A DNA stretch of 64,000 nucleotides. It comes from Alligator mississippiensis. Its lineage: Eukaryota > Chordata > Crocodylia > Alligatoridae. The notes beneath the pieces were generated by a model. The model had not been told where the DNA came from and ran no database searches. It saw only the letters and a list, made by a program, of their open reading frames with translations. Location of the stretch: NCBI RefSeq assembly GCF_030867095.1, contig NC_081827.1:48896501-48960500 (forward strand), written 5' to 3'. Shown here piece by piece: positions 48,601-60,742 of this stretch (within the stretch, counting starts at the first letter, position 1; each line of letters opens with the position of its first letter). A program made the translations under genes and the position numbers.

Positions 48601-49375
48601 ATCTAAAATGACCTGGATAAATTGAAGAAATGGTCTGTAATCAATTGGATTAAATTCAACAAGAAGAAGTATGTGTACCAGTACAGACTGTACTTCAGAG
48701 AAAGAGCTGGGGATTACAGTGGACCGTAAACTGAGTATGAGCCAAAAGTGTGCTCTTGTTACCAAAAAAGTCAACAGCATAATGGGTTGTATTAACATAA
48801 CTGTCACTTGCAAATCAAAGGAAATAATCCTTCTTTTCTTTTCTGTTCTTGTGAGGCCTCACCTGGAGTAATGTATCTAGTTTTGCGCCCTGAACTTCAG
48901 GAAAGATGTGGGCAGATTAAGAAGAGAAAGCAGAGGGCTACAAAATTAATTAGAAGCCTATGACACATGACTTCCAAGGGCAAGCTGAAATAACTAGGAC
49001 TATTTAGTTTGGTGAAGAGAAGACTGAAGGGGGATTTGATAAGTTTTCAAATACCTAAAAGTGTTTATAAAGAGGATGGAGATAGATTATTCCCTGTGAC
49101 TGTAGGGGACAGGACTAAGAGCAATGATCTCAAATTTCAAAAGAAGAAATTTAGATTGGATATTAGAAAGAACTTGCTGACTATGAGGGTAGCTAAGCAT
49201 TCAAATAGACTAGACTCTCCAGTCTTGGAAATTTCAAGAACAGGATACACAGACACTTGGATGAGATGGTTTAGTTAGGGATGACCCTGTTTTGAACAGG
49301 TGATCAGATTAGATGACCTCCTGAGATCCCTCCCAGAGGTCCCTTCCAGGTCCCCTTCCTACTTTTCTATGATTA
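48601..49375 (+). mobile_element. CR1-type LINE, 3' part
   Basis: Translated pieces include ELGITVDRKLSMSQKCALVT and LVRPHLE, matching the C-terminal part of CR1 ORF2. Then comes the standard tail: aaagaggatggagatag, ggacaggactaagagcaatg, tttagattggatattagaaa, gatgacctcctgagatccc, ctatgatta. It is 5' truncated and frame-shifted. It abuts hAT-like elements on both sides. Confidence 0.85.
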
Positions 49376-49383
49376 CGAGCTAG

Positions 49384-50225
49384 TAGGGCTGTGTGAAGCT
49401 TTGGTCTCTGATTCGATTCAGCAGAGATTCGGCCTAATTCGGTGGCCGAATCTCTGAATCTGAATTGAATCAGAGGACCCTTTAATCTCTCCAAATTGAA
49501 TCAGAACCCTCCAAATTGATTTGGAGAGATTCGGAAAGATTTGGCGATTCAGACATAGCCACAGCTTTAAATGCTTTTTCAATATACCTCTAGGTAGCAG
49601 GGGCTCACGAATGCTGTGATGCTGGGGTCCATGAAGTGTCCCACAGAAGTGCAGGGGGCTCCCCAGTGTGCTCAGTAGCAGACCCGGAAGTGGACCAGAA
49701 GCACTTCCGGTCCAATTCTGGGTCCACCGGGGACTGCGCGGGGGGTGCCCCCTGCGCCTCCCCTGGCTTGGCAACTGGTGCCTCTGGGGTCTGGGAGGGC
49801 ACCCGGGGTCCCCCTGCAGCTGATTGCCAAGCGGGGGGGGTGCAGGGCGCTCCCCCCCCGGCGTGCTCTCCAGCAGACCCAGAAGTGGATTGGAAGTACT
49901 TCCGGTTCACTTCCAGATTTGCTGCCGGAAGTACTTCCAAGTGGGGGGTGGAGGGGGTGGCGGATGGAGACACTGAGATGCTCCATCTGCCCCAGCATCG
50001 CAGCATTCACGAGCTGCGCCTGGTACCTCGAGGTATGTAGAAAAAACATTTAAAGCTGTGTGTATGGCCAAATCACTGATTCTCTGAATCAGCATCGAAT
50101 GTTCAGATTCAGATTTGGCTAAATTGAATCAGGGACAGTGATCTGAATCAACAAATTGAATCACTGTCCCCGATTTGGGTCAAATCTGAATCCGAATTGA
50201 ATAGGGCCTTTTTTGCACACCCCTA
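49384..50225. mobile_element. hAT-like TAGGG-family element
   Basis: The ends are TAGGGCTGTGTGAA and TTTGCACACCCCTA, flanked by cgagctag (49376-49383) and tcagctag (50226-50233), 6 of 8 identical. The arms match the 36811-37508 copy in inverted order, including cctcgaggtatgtagaaaaaacatttaaagctgtg-type sequence near 50026-50060. The interior is GC-rich with repeated ggaagt/cttccggt words. The frames inside have no recognised product. Confidence 0.82.
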
Positions 50226-50944
50226 TCAGCTAGCTCTAAATCAGCTAGCTCAGATACCAATTACTGTAACTGTCAAGGTAGGTTTTGCAACCTTCACTGA
50301 GCATTAAGCTGCTGCACCTATGCTGTTAGCTTAAAGCCAAATCAGGGATGTACCGTATATATGAAATACTGCCATATCTTTGACTGCAATGTTGACATAT
50401 CCAGTGAAAGAAAACATGAACCTGAGGGTTCCCTGGATTAGTCTAAGCAGAAAGCAAATTTATCACTCACATGTCACAACAAAGAAAAGATGGCCCCAGT
50501 GGCAAGGAGGGCTGATCTACATGGTAGTCCTGTAACAGTGCACAATGCTTCAGCCACAAAAAGCCTCTGAAAAATGTCTAGGCACTGCTAGCTCTTTACT
50601 AGAAACTAGGATGATATGTAGTCACTAACCTTCAATGAAATGCATTGCACACCATGGTAGTCACCAAGGTCAGAACCTTTGTGTCTTTTTCATCAATGAG
50701 GCTTTAAAAAAATATAACTCCTTTCAAAATAATAAAAAAATTCTGGTTTTGCTGAGTCACCTAAACTGGACTGGAAATCAGACAAGGTCCTGACTGCCAA
50801 AACTGGCACCTGACAAAAAGTTCTGGGCCAGCCAAAGCTTACTAGAACCAAGGAAAATCAGTTATCTTTTGTTCAATTCTACTTGCAAGGGACAATGAAC
50901 AGGTTTACTTACTGGGAATGAATCTCAAAGTTAAGAGTCACTAT

Positions 50945-51257
50945 GGGCATCTTTACATGTGCTTCGGGGGGGGGAGGGGAGGTGCTTTAATTAGAGCAGC
51001 TCTTGGGAGCCATTTTAATTAAAGCACCTGCAGCATCTCATGTATTCAACACCCTGTGCTTCAGCTTTAGTTAAAATGCCCCTGCCACCATTTTGCATTG
51101 AGGTAACTTTTGAAGTGAGCGAATGCTGAAAACATGAGACATCAAGGCTGCTGGAGTGTGCTAATTAGCACACATGAGTACTGATTAATCGAATCTGATC
51201 CAATGCGCTGTAATTACAGCACAATGAAGCAGGCATTTAGCACATCTATAAACACTC
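50945..51257. mobile_element. GGGTGC-family MITE, 3-bp duplication TAT
   Basis: The left end GGGCATCTTTACATGTGCT and right end AGCACATCTATAAACACTC are inverted, imperfect. Direct repeats tat lie at 50942-50944 and 51258-51260. The core ctgattaatcgaatctgatc lies at 51181-51200. The aattagagcagctcttgg interior and the gcatctcatgtatt stretch match the 38806-39150 copy. Confidence 0.72.
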
Positions 51258-52182
51258 TATATCTGCCTCTTATTAGTTATCTTTCACAGTATAGAAACTA
51301 TTTAAAAGAACTTCTGAATAGGGTAGCTGAAATTGGTGCTTATTGGGCTGTGGCAGCAGAGAAGTTAAGGACTTCCACATTAAGGCTCTAGAGGCATGAG
51401 TTCAGGCTTTGCTAAGATTCATGACCCAGGTGTAAATGGGTACCTGGTCATTTGGGCCTGAGAGTAAAAAGAAGTGATGTTAACCACATCATGCCTTCGC
51501 AGGTTGATGGCCACTGAAATTGGTATGGCTAAATCAGTGAACTTAGAATCAGGAGAACCTTTGACTTGATAGTGCTTATGAAAGTGATGCATATGCACTG
51601 GTGACATCAATTGTTTTATGTTAAGGGTTCTGAGTCTCTCAATTATGTTCAAAAGCAAAAGGAAGGTTTAAGAAGCACAAGAGGCATAGCTGGCTGGCCT
51701 CCAAAAGATCATTATAGAGCTCCCATAATGTAGGGAATTTAGAAGGCCAGCCTTGACTGTACTTGAATCCTGTAGCCCACTCTACACATTACAGTTATTG
51801 TGCAATTAACCAAGACCAGCTACATGTACAAAATACCTATCACACAATAAAAAGCTGCAACCAGATATAAAGTCAAACCTGGAAAATGTGTACAAACTTT
51901 ATAGCTAGTTGTTATCCAGATTTAATTTCCATATGTAGCAAGGAATACATTAAGTGATAGCAATCTGTTGGTCCTCCAGTATCCCAGGGTGCAATGCTCC
52001 ATCTCCATTGTAAACTTATCTGAAAAGAACAAAGAGGAAACCCCTGCCCTGGCATAGTTCTGATCCCTACGTTCATTCTCCCTATACAGCAGCATCCAGG
52101 AGGAGAAATACAGCCCACCACTCCTCCCCCTATGTGAGCACAGAGCAGATGAGCAGGGACACCCTTGCCATGCTGGAGTATC

Positions 52183-52312
52183 TGTGTGGACAATCCAGGA
52201 GTCAAGAGTTCCAGGAGCTCCCTAAAATTAATGTGTAACAAGTCCCTAACTTTTTTTTATTTTCACAAGAAACAAGAACTGCCTTAGGCCTGTGGAGGCC
52301 AACCTTTTTGCC
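52183..52312. repeat. Dispersed repeat, copy 2 of 2
   Basis: Partner of 47558-47685. It diverges after ggcctgtggaggccaacc, where copy 1 continues into a hAT-like element and this copy continues into different GC-rich sequence. Confidence 0.85.
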
Positions 52313-53258
52313 TCCAGAGGCAACAGCAACTATGGGGTGTACCTTTTACTATCCCCCACCCCGTGCTTGCTGATGCCTGGCAGACCAGGCTGAGCTGTGG
52401 CCGGGTGCAGTATCACTGAGTTCTTGAACTTGTGCTGGGAAGGAAGTCCCTCTGCCCCCTTTGCTGCTGCTTGGGAGACCTGGGCTCTGCTCGAGCTGGG
52501 CAGTGTGTCCCTGGCTCCAAGCAGGGATGGTGGGACCTAGGGGAGGATTTCCCTTCCTCCCTCAGCTTGCTTCCCAGGGAAATCCTGGAAGTTCTGGGGG
52601 ATGACTCCTTAGTAGAGGCATCTAATTTTTTCAGTCTTCTGTTAACTAGTGAGAGGGCCCCCAGCTGGTCAGCAGCAGTGCAAGCTGTTTGTTATTCCTT
52701 TTCCTCTCCTGACAGCCTGCCCTACGCATGTGTAGCTGTCCACGTGGCATGATGTCTTCATTGCACAAGAAAAGCAATGCTGCAATTGGAATAGTGTTTA
52801 GAGCCACCCTATTTCTCAGGAGAAAGGAAAAAAACACAAGCCATTTGGAGTGCTGTGGGAATTCAAGGACTGTCAGAAATCAACCTCGGACAGACACCGT
52901 CTAAACATCCACTTTCCTCCATGCCTAGCTCAACAACACTTCTCACCATGTTTTCACTCTGTTCCTTTATTTTTGTTTGCTGGAGAGTCTTTTTCTCAAT
53001 CACATTAGAGAAGTTCTATATGTGAAGTAGAAAGAAATTCTAGGTAAGTGCCTTTAACTCTGAAATGCAGAAAAAATTCTACGATAGCTCCCGTATCTGA
53101 GGATTGTAGGATACGATTATCTGAGCTGGAAAAGGACTAGAAATGGTGAAACTTCTTTTCTGAGGAGGAACAGAAATAAAAATGAGACCTTTTAAGCTTT
53201 TACTCCTCAATACTGTTGTTTCTGCCTATTCCTTGCTACTGGGAACTTTGCAAACACT

Positions 53259-53524
53259 GGCCACATTTACATGTGATGCTATGTCACCATAGCAACACAC
53301 TACAGCAACCTAGCGTCTGCAGGCAAAACCTGTGATGCCTCAGCTACGTCACCATAGTGACGTGCTCCCCTGTTATAGTGCATCGCTATGGTGACATAGT
53401 GCCTTAAAATAACCATGCATGGTGCAGTACCAGATGTTACTGCACTGTCTTTTAGTATTTCCAAAAGGAAGTACTAAATGATGGCACAGTAACAATGGTG
53501 CCATAGCAGCACATGTAGACGTGC
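53259..53524. mobile_element. MITE related to the GGGTGC family, 3-bp duplication ACT
   Basis: The left end ggccacatttacatgtg and right end cacatgtagacgtgc are inverted, with act at 53256-53258 and 53525-53527. The interior has paired tatgtcaccatag / ctatggtgacata words forming a palindrome. The conserved core of the other copies is missing, so membership is less certain. Confidence 0.55.
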
Positions 53525-56500
53525 ACTGTTTAAACAATTGTTCAGCTTTTGGGTCATCCATACATTTTGTTTTTGTCATTCCAAACAAGGAGATATTCAT
53601 TACAGCTCAAGACTGAAATCCTCAAGAAGCTGAGTGTCCACCTGCAACACACTAGTTTGTAGCATTCCTTGCTTGCTTATGCATCTTGCTCAGAAACTCT
53701 GTTATCTGAATTCCATTATGAAGAAATGTAATTCTCTCTAATTTAGAATCAAGTCAGAAATTAAGATGTAACATCCATAGTTTTTATGGAAATGTATTAA
53801 AGCTAACAACAGCCAATGCAGTATGATTTGTGTATGGATAGTGATGCTGCATGTTAGGTTATATTATGCTACACTGTAGTCTTAATATCAGAATTTGAGT
53901 AAATAATGCTTCTGTTATTTCCTGTCATTAAATTAGAACCCTAATAATCAATGCCTGTAATTAAAATGTCTTACTTAAAGGACAAATTTTGAAACATTGT
54001 AGGGATTCAATAGGGGGATAAAACTGGTCTGAAGAGCTCTGGAACATAAATGTTGAATTTCTTTAAGTCAAAGTTGCAAAACATTTCAGAATTTTTATGC
54101 AAAGATAGGGGGAAAGTCTTGCAGGAAAGAGCTGCATACCTAACTGGATGAATAACCATCTCACAAAGCAAGTTAGGGGCAAGTAGGGAGCCTAAAGTGG
54201 GCAGAAAATGGAACAGATAATGCAAAGAAAGCCACATCTTGGAAATGAGAAAGCCTAAGGACAAAATGAGAATTGCGGTGATTATTTAGTATGGCTGTAA
54301 TAGCAGGAGCCTGGACACACTGACTCGTGATCTTTTCCAAGCCAGCCAGTCACCACATTTTGACTTCCCCTTCACTCCCAAAGCTGAGCTGCACCTTTCT
54401 TTCCTGTTTCCAATTATTTCTGTTTCTTCACCACCCTTAAGGGTTTGGCAAGCATCACCAAATGGGGCCCCAATCCCCCAGTCAAAATGGGCCCCAGTTC
54501 ACCCAGAAGCCCTCTGTGATCTCCTCTCTCAGCCAGTCACATATGATTGATTAGTGTGGCCCTGCTGTCCATGAGTTGAAGCCAGACCAGGCTGCCCTAT
54601 GCCTCATCTGCATATACATTTTTGGAGGATCCCAGAACTCATGACAAGAACGCTTGGTTCCAGGCATGAGTGAGGGTCTAATTAGCACATGGATCCTTTG
54701 TGGGGGGGTATCTGCCATGCACACACATGCCGAACTGTGCTGAGCTATGGGGGCATCCCCATAGCTCAGCTATTGTGTCATGGCTTGAAATGCTGTTGCC
54801 TCTGCTAGGGCCCAGCCCAATGAACTATGTGGTAAATCTTGAAACTTTTGGCTTTGAACTAATATCCTACATAGTTTGTATTCTTCTTGGCCTCTTGTGG
54901 GCTCAGATCAAACGGTCTGTGCTTGCCTAGCAAGGGAAACACTGTGACCATGAAGGTGGCCTTCCTAGTCACTCCCAGGGAAGACCACTCTCCTGGCATG
55001 GGGATAGTACCTGCCAAGGTAATGTATAGTAAACCTCCCACTTAGCTGCTGGAGTGGGAAGGTCTTGGCTTTAAGCCTACTTTATGGAAATGGGAGACTC
55101 CTCCCTGGCTTGTCCCTGAAGCCTTATGGCTGAGGGCAAGCAAAACTCGGGGGCATCCGAACCCCAAGCCTCCGGGCTTGCGCCTGCAAGTAGGATGCCT
55201 GCCAAAGGTTTTGGAAACACCTGAGACCCCAGATGGGGGTGGAGGATGTTTGCTGGTAGTAGGGCCACTTATGGTTCTGGACTGACTCTCGGATTTGGAA
55301 TTTGTTTTGGCTAATTTGGCCTGGAATACAGAATTTTTTTTTTTTTTAAAGTTTGTATTCTCTCTAAGTAGGTGCTAAAGTGCTACTTAAAAATGTGTTT
55401 CTGGAGTACCTGTGCTAAAACTTGCAGCAGTTTCGAAAAAGGTAAAATGCATAATTTCTGGGTGAGCTAAGCCTATGGGTACTATATGCAAATTACTACA
55501 GCTATGTTTTTTTTCCAAGTTCATTTTTTCAAATTTGATCCTCATTTCCATGTGCTTAGGGAGAGCAGGGTCTGACAGTAAGAAGGGGGAAGGGACTTCA
55601 GGTGGAAAAACAGGTGGGGGGTCAGAGGTCAAAGGGGCTATCTGACCCCCAAGATGACAAATAAAAGACAAATCTCCAATAAGTAGATTCTACACCTGAA
55701 AAATTATCAAATGTATAAATTTTCCATATATAGAATATAATTATTGGGGCTGGGGTCATCTTATAGTCAAGTAAATATGGAATAGTGTCATCTCCTCAAA
55801 TTACAGTTATTAACCTAATTAGCAAGAGACGGAATGACTAGCCAGAAGCATATGCTTTCTGGTTGTTAACATGAAGGTGTAATAGAACTCTGTGATTGGT
55901 CAGAGGGCCAAGCAACTTTACAGGGAAAAATGCCTAATCCTTGAGAAGTATTGGGAAGAACCTTCCTGTGGTGGATAATCTCACACAATACTTATCTCCT
56001 TATGGACAATGAGAAAAAATGCTTGTGAGGATTAGGTGCTCAAATATAACCAGCAGTCAGTGCACTGGTTGAGCTCTTGCTCCCAAATGAAGGTTATGGC
56101 AAAATCACAACCCATTTCCAGGTAGCAATACTGGGCCCATTGATCGAAGAGGGGAATACAGAGGGCCTTCAAAACAGGAGATGTGCTAGAACTCATTTCC
56201 TGTTCTAAAAGCATCACCCCTATATCCGCCACTGCTTAGAATGCATCCACACTGTGTAGTATGGGGCTATCAGGTAAGGAAAATAAAGATACATTAGCCA
56301 TTAGCAGTCAGAAGCCAGCACTCTGACTGCTGTAAGGGATAATTAGAGAGGGAATTAGGGAATTATAAAATAAATTGTTTTCCACATTGAACTTTTTACT
56401 CTCTATGATTTTTCATTCATGAACCCTGAATACTATGGAATTTAATGACAGCGTATTTCATAAAGAGTTACTAAAACAATTTATATGAAGCATAACAGGA

Positions 56501-56951
56501 ACTATGCACATAAATCCCTTTTATAGCATGCTGAAAATATTAACCATATGTGGAAGAATAAAATACAGACAATATATTATTTTAAGCTTGAAGTTCTTTT
56601 CTATTATTGTCATTGTGCATAATACTTAAGAATAACCTTTATCTCTCTCCATCAGTGTGGTATTGATGAACTTTGTTATTGCCTTGTATTTTATTGATAA
56701 ATTGACAAGACATCAGCCAATATCTGTAATTTCAAGACCTATTATGTGGTAACAGATCTATTTCCTGAGGTGACTAATGAGAAAATCATGGAGACAGTAG
56801 AATTTAAGCATTAGCTTCTTCATTCTAACCCCCACCCTGCATCTGGTTCACTTCATAACAACCAGCACTTGCTAATCTACCATTCTAAACCCAAAAGTTA
56901 TGTCTCCAGCAACATTAAAAAAATCTATGACAAGGATTTTTACATACTCAC

Positions 56952-57054
56952 TTTTGGCACATGTGGATTAAATTCTACTGCCCTGTGAATAGCTTCTACT
57001 GCATTCATCTCTGCTGTACTCAGCCCTCGCCTGGAGGCAGCCTCTGGAGAGAAT
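56952..57054 (-). CDS. ST7: ST7 coding exon
   Basis: 103 bp: acceptor ttttgtag at 57062-57055, donor GTGAGT at 56951-56946. The first A completes a lysine codon (AA from the preceding exon). Thirty-four codons follow: [20 protein letters not shown] then [14 protein letters not shown], ending in phase 0. The sequence agrees with vertebrate ST7 as I recall it. The region is predicted helical, in the part of ST7 that has been described as resembling tetratricopeptide repeats. Confidence 0.97.
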
Positions 57055-58615
57055 CTACAAAAGCAAAGAAACAAACACGTCAGGTCAAAAATGCTAGTAA
57101 GCAAAAGCCAAAAAAGAGTCTCAACCAAGGGCCCATGTAACCAGGCTGAGCCAATTTCCTATGCTCTCCAAATTTCCCTAGTAAATGGAAACTCTAAATG
57201 TCCTATTACATCAAGGCCAATGAAAATCCCAGCAGAAGTGGAAAGCATGTCTGCATCTACTCATGGCAGGAACTAAGTTCAAGCAGTCAGTTCTACCTAT
57301 GTTACTAATCTAAATTTGCTCTAGGTTCCTTGCTAGGGGGCTTATCAAGACAGAAATTTTAGAAAAAGAAAGAAAATAATGGAAGGTAATTGTGAGTGTG
57401 TTTCTATTAAAAACATATTTGGGGAGATTTTAGGGAAGTTCTCAACCCGATGCCCCTGGGTCAGGTTGGGATTACAGCATAGTGCAGCAGCAGTAGCGGG
57501 TGGTCTACTGTCAGCTGTACTAGCGAGAGTGGCATGCCCAAACTGTGGGCAAATCATCTGCCCCAGTGAATGAAAAACCAGACCATGCAATCTCTTTCTC
57601 ACCTCACACCCCACGGCTAACTCCAGAGCTGTACTTGGCAGGCAGACACCACAGGGAAAGCTGTGACAACCTTAGCCCTGCCCTCCCAAGCTGGAGTCGC
57701 TGTGTAGGGAGGAAAGATGTTGCAGTAGGTACTGGCGATCTACAGGATAAAAAGAATGAAAGAAAATTACTTAGATCTTGAAGTGCACATACACTTAAAA
57801 GCAAACTGTCAGGATGTCAGTAAAGAAAGCAGCTTTCCACTCTACTTGCTTTCCAACTTTAGGGCCATATTCCCCCCTCAGATGTGTGCATACAACTCCT
57901 GCTTGGGATTTGTGTGCATGCATCCAAGAGCAGAATTTGGGTCTTAGGGCTTGATCTTGCAAGGTGCTAAGCATTCCTGGAAACAGCTGAACAGCCTCAA
58001 CTCCAGCTGACTTCAACAGGTATTGTGGGTGCTCAGCCCCAAGGCTCAGTACCTTGGAAGGCTGAGGCCTAAGAAAAAAACCATACCAGGAAAGAACAAA
58101 TGCTTGTGTCATTATAAACACGGACACCGCCTCCTTCCATTTGCCTGTCAGGAACCCTTACATAGGGAGTGCTAAACCCACCTGCCTAAAATAAAGACAA
58201 CGGACACTGTGGTCAACAGAGTCAATTCCTTTTAGTACTCTCATATTATTTTACCTTTCTCGTATCTGATTTATACAAGATAAATACAACCAGCCACACA
58301 GCACCTCCCAGCTGTATTTCCATTATATACTACTTGGGAAGCCACTGGTCACCCAGATAGTATACATAATAACTGAAATAAAAGAGTCCAACTGATGCTC
58401 TTTTTTCAGTCATTGATACAGAACATTATTTGATAATGGTAAAATTCTCTCGATGCAACTCATCTTCTGAGTTTCTTGCAGGATAAAAATTATTCTGCTT
58501 AGACAGCAGATTGTGAGGGTGTGGGCTCAACAGGTCAGCTAAGAGAAATCTTCAGTTAAAAATTATTTAGTTTCCAGTCAGGAATTTTGCTGGACAGAAG
58601 TTCTTATGCACTTAC
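57055..58615 (-). other. ST7: ST7 intron
   Basis: A 1.56-kb intron. The stretch near 57949-58070 (ttgatcttgcaaggtgctaa...gggtgctcagccccaaggct) is a loose fold-back and may be an old MITE. Nothing else can be assigned. Confidence 0.75.
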
Positions 58616-58688
58616 TTGTCAGAGACAGCTCTGGCTTTGAGCAGTGCAGCTGTGTAGCATATTGTTGCTGATTTGGGTAAGCTTATAT
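58616..58688 (-). CDS. ST7: ST7 coding exon
   Basis: 73 bp: acceptor tcaacag at 58695-58689, donor GTAAGT at 58615-58610. The first two bases AT complete an aspartate codon. Then come 23 codons, [20 protein letters not shown] then VSD, and AA starts a lysine codon completed in the next exon. Exact phase agreement on both sides and the [19 protein letters not shown] block identify ST7. The exon is too short to appear in ORF searches. It is the most 5' ST7 exon I can find in the window. Confidence 0.96.
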
Positions 58689-59985
58689 CTGTTGAGAAGA
58701 AAGAAAAAGTAAACATTTGAATGTTCACACATTTGCAGAAAGATAAATGTTTGAATCATTCTTCTATATGGTATATTTTATAAACTGATGAGAGATGGGA
58801 TTTTCAAAAGCATCAGAATGTCTTAGAAGCTCTTATCCAGTCTTCAAATGTTTGTTTCTATGTTGCCAAAGCAGATATATCAGATTTTAAATCCTGAATT
58901 AACACAGATTTTGCCCTATAGTCTGTAAATGATCTAATTAGAGAACAACTTTAGAGAATGATCTTTTTCTGATGCTACATGGATTTAATTAAAATTTTAG
59001 TTATTTTTACATAACCTACACAAGGTAATTTTTCAAGACTTTAATCACTATGTCTGTACTTAAAAAACCACCCTTTCGCCATCTAATGCATCTTATTCTT
59101 TTCTTTTCACCCAAAAGGCAGTTGACTACATTTGTGGCAGGTTTGCAAGTTGAAATCAGCTCTTTAAGTAATAAGGAATTTGACAGTCAAGCCAATGCTC
59201 ATCTAATTTACTGCACTTAAAGATTAAGAGTGAAATAATATATTGTGTCTTGTGGAAATATTAAGCCAACATTCAACAATATGCTCTGGCTTTTACATGC
59301 TACTCTACTGACACAAGACAGCCATAAAGTGGCCTAATTAGTTAATTCAGTCAGGTTTATTGCTGTTTTCCATCATCAGGGCTGCACAAAGCAGCTGGAG
59401 GGTATAAATGAATATGCCCCAATAGCCTTTGTTGATGGATTTGCCCCCATTATCAAAGAAGAAACAAATCCTACACTATTACATAGCTCTCTTACACAGA
59501 TGTTATAAACTGTCTTTTAAACCATTCACATCTAAAAGCTAAGGTAACAGCTGCGTCAGAAACAAAGGCTGTAGTCCTGCAAAATAGTACTGAATTACCA
59601 AGTATAATGAAAGTATACCAATACTTTATCAGTAAAGAAAGAGGAACTATTCATACAAGGAAGCAGTGTGTACTGCAACAGTGTTGCAATTACAGATTAC
59701 TTTATTTCCACCACTTATAATAAATGCACTTTGTACAATGATGCACTAGACTAAATTCTAAGAGCTGGGAAAGCAAATATGGAGCACTAGTTTAAGAAGC
59801 TGTAACCATCACTCAGTCTGTACCTAATATACTGAAAAAAATCACTCACTGGGTTTTCCCTACTGCCTTTTTATATACTAATGTTTCATATGTGACCTCA
59901 TATTTTTATAAACTAGGTTGACTATAAAGTTGAGAACTACAACATGCAAGGAAGTGTTGGATAGTAGATATGTAAACTACTATAC

Positions 59986-60295
59986 CAGTGATTCTTAACC
60001 AGGATGCTGGGGCACCCCATGGTGCCTTGAGATCCTTTGAAGGGTTCCATGAGGTGTGTGGAAACAAGCTAGACATGAGAAGATAAGCAGATAAATGCAG
60101 GCATGAGCTGATCCCTGACTGGCTGTTCCCCTCCCCCTACTACCCAGCCCCTCTGCAAGGAGATAAGCAGCACTGTAACAAATAAGTTGTTTGTGGGTTT
60201 TTTTAATGGAGTGCTACTCAATTCACAGAAGTTATGGAGAGGTGCCTAGAGTCTACTGAGGGGTGCCTTGGGTCTAAGAAAGTTGAAAACCACTG
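59986..60295. mobile_element. hAT-like MITE
   Basis: The ends CAGTGATTCTTAACC and gttgaaaaccactg are inverted partners. Flanks tactatac (59978-59985) and tactacag (60296-60303) match 6 of 8. The body has the repeated gtgccttgaga / ggtgccttgggtc words also seen in the 1862-2089 element (ggtgccttgagtc), so the two are related. Confidence 0.7.
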
Positions 60296-60742
60296 TACTA
60301 CAGTAATAGAATCTGGCCACAGACACGTTCTAAGAAAACTTTTCACTGTAGGAGATGAATGTATATATGGGCTACTCCAACAGCCTTTTTAACATTAAGA
60401 ATTTAAAAAACTACATCACAAATGAAAAGTGAGCTTTTTCAGATCAAACTGGTTTTAATTTTTCAATGAAAATTCTACTTGTTAAATAAAAAAAAAGGAG
60501 TGAAAAGCAGCATGTCTTTCTTGTAAACAAAGGAAAAATGAAAAGTTGTAGTTAGGAGCTGTTCACAGGCTGGTGTAAGTTTGTGAAGTAGTAGGTGCAA
60601 TATTACAATTTTTTTTCATCTAAAAGGGGTTCCTTTGAGATCTTACAGCCATCAATCCAGCATTATAACATGGGGAATTTCTACTAAAAATCCACCCTAA
60701 ACTCAGGAGCATCTATCCAGCTGAACATAATCCTGTATTGTT

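Larger units (their letters stand above)
40904..56951 (-). other. ST7: ST7 intron (largest in the window)
   Basis: A 16-kb intron. From 42.4 to 51.3 kb it is largely transposon-derived: the GC-rich element at 42370-43260, Tigger-like MITE at 43931-44144, CR1 pieces, four hAT-like elements and a GGGTGC-family MITE at 50945-51257. 53259-53524 holds another MITE. 40.9-42.3 kb, 45.0-46.2 kb and 53.6-56.9 kb hold no feature I can support. Confidence 0.8.

Noticed and set aside
57949..58070. Possible MITE in the ST7 intron
   Set aside because: The fold-back is loose, the ends are not defined and there is no duplication, so it is mentioned only within the intron entry.
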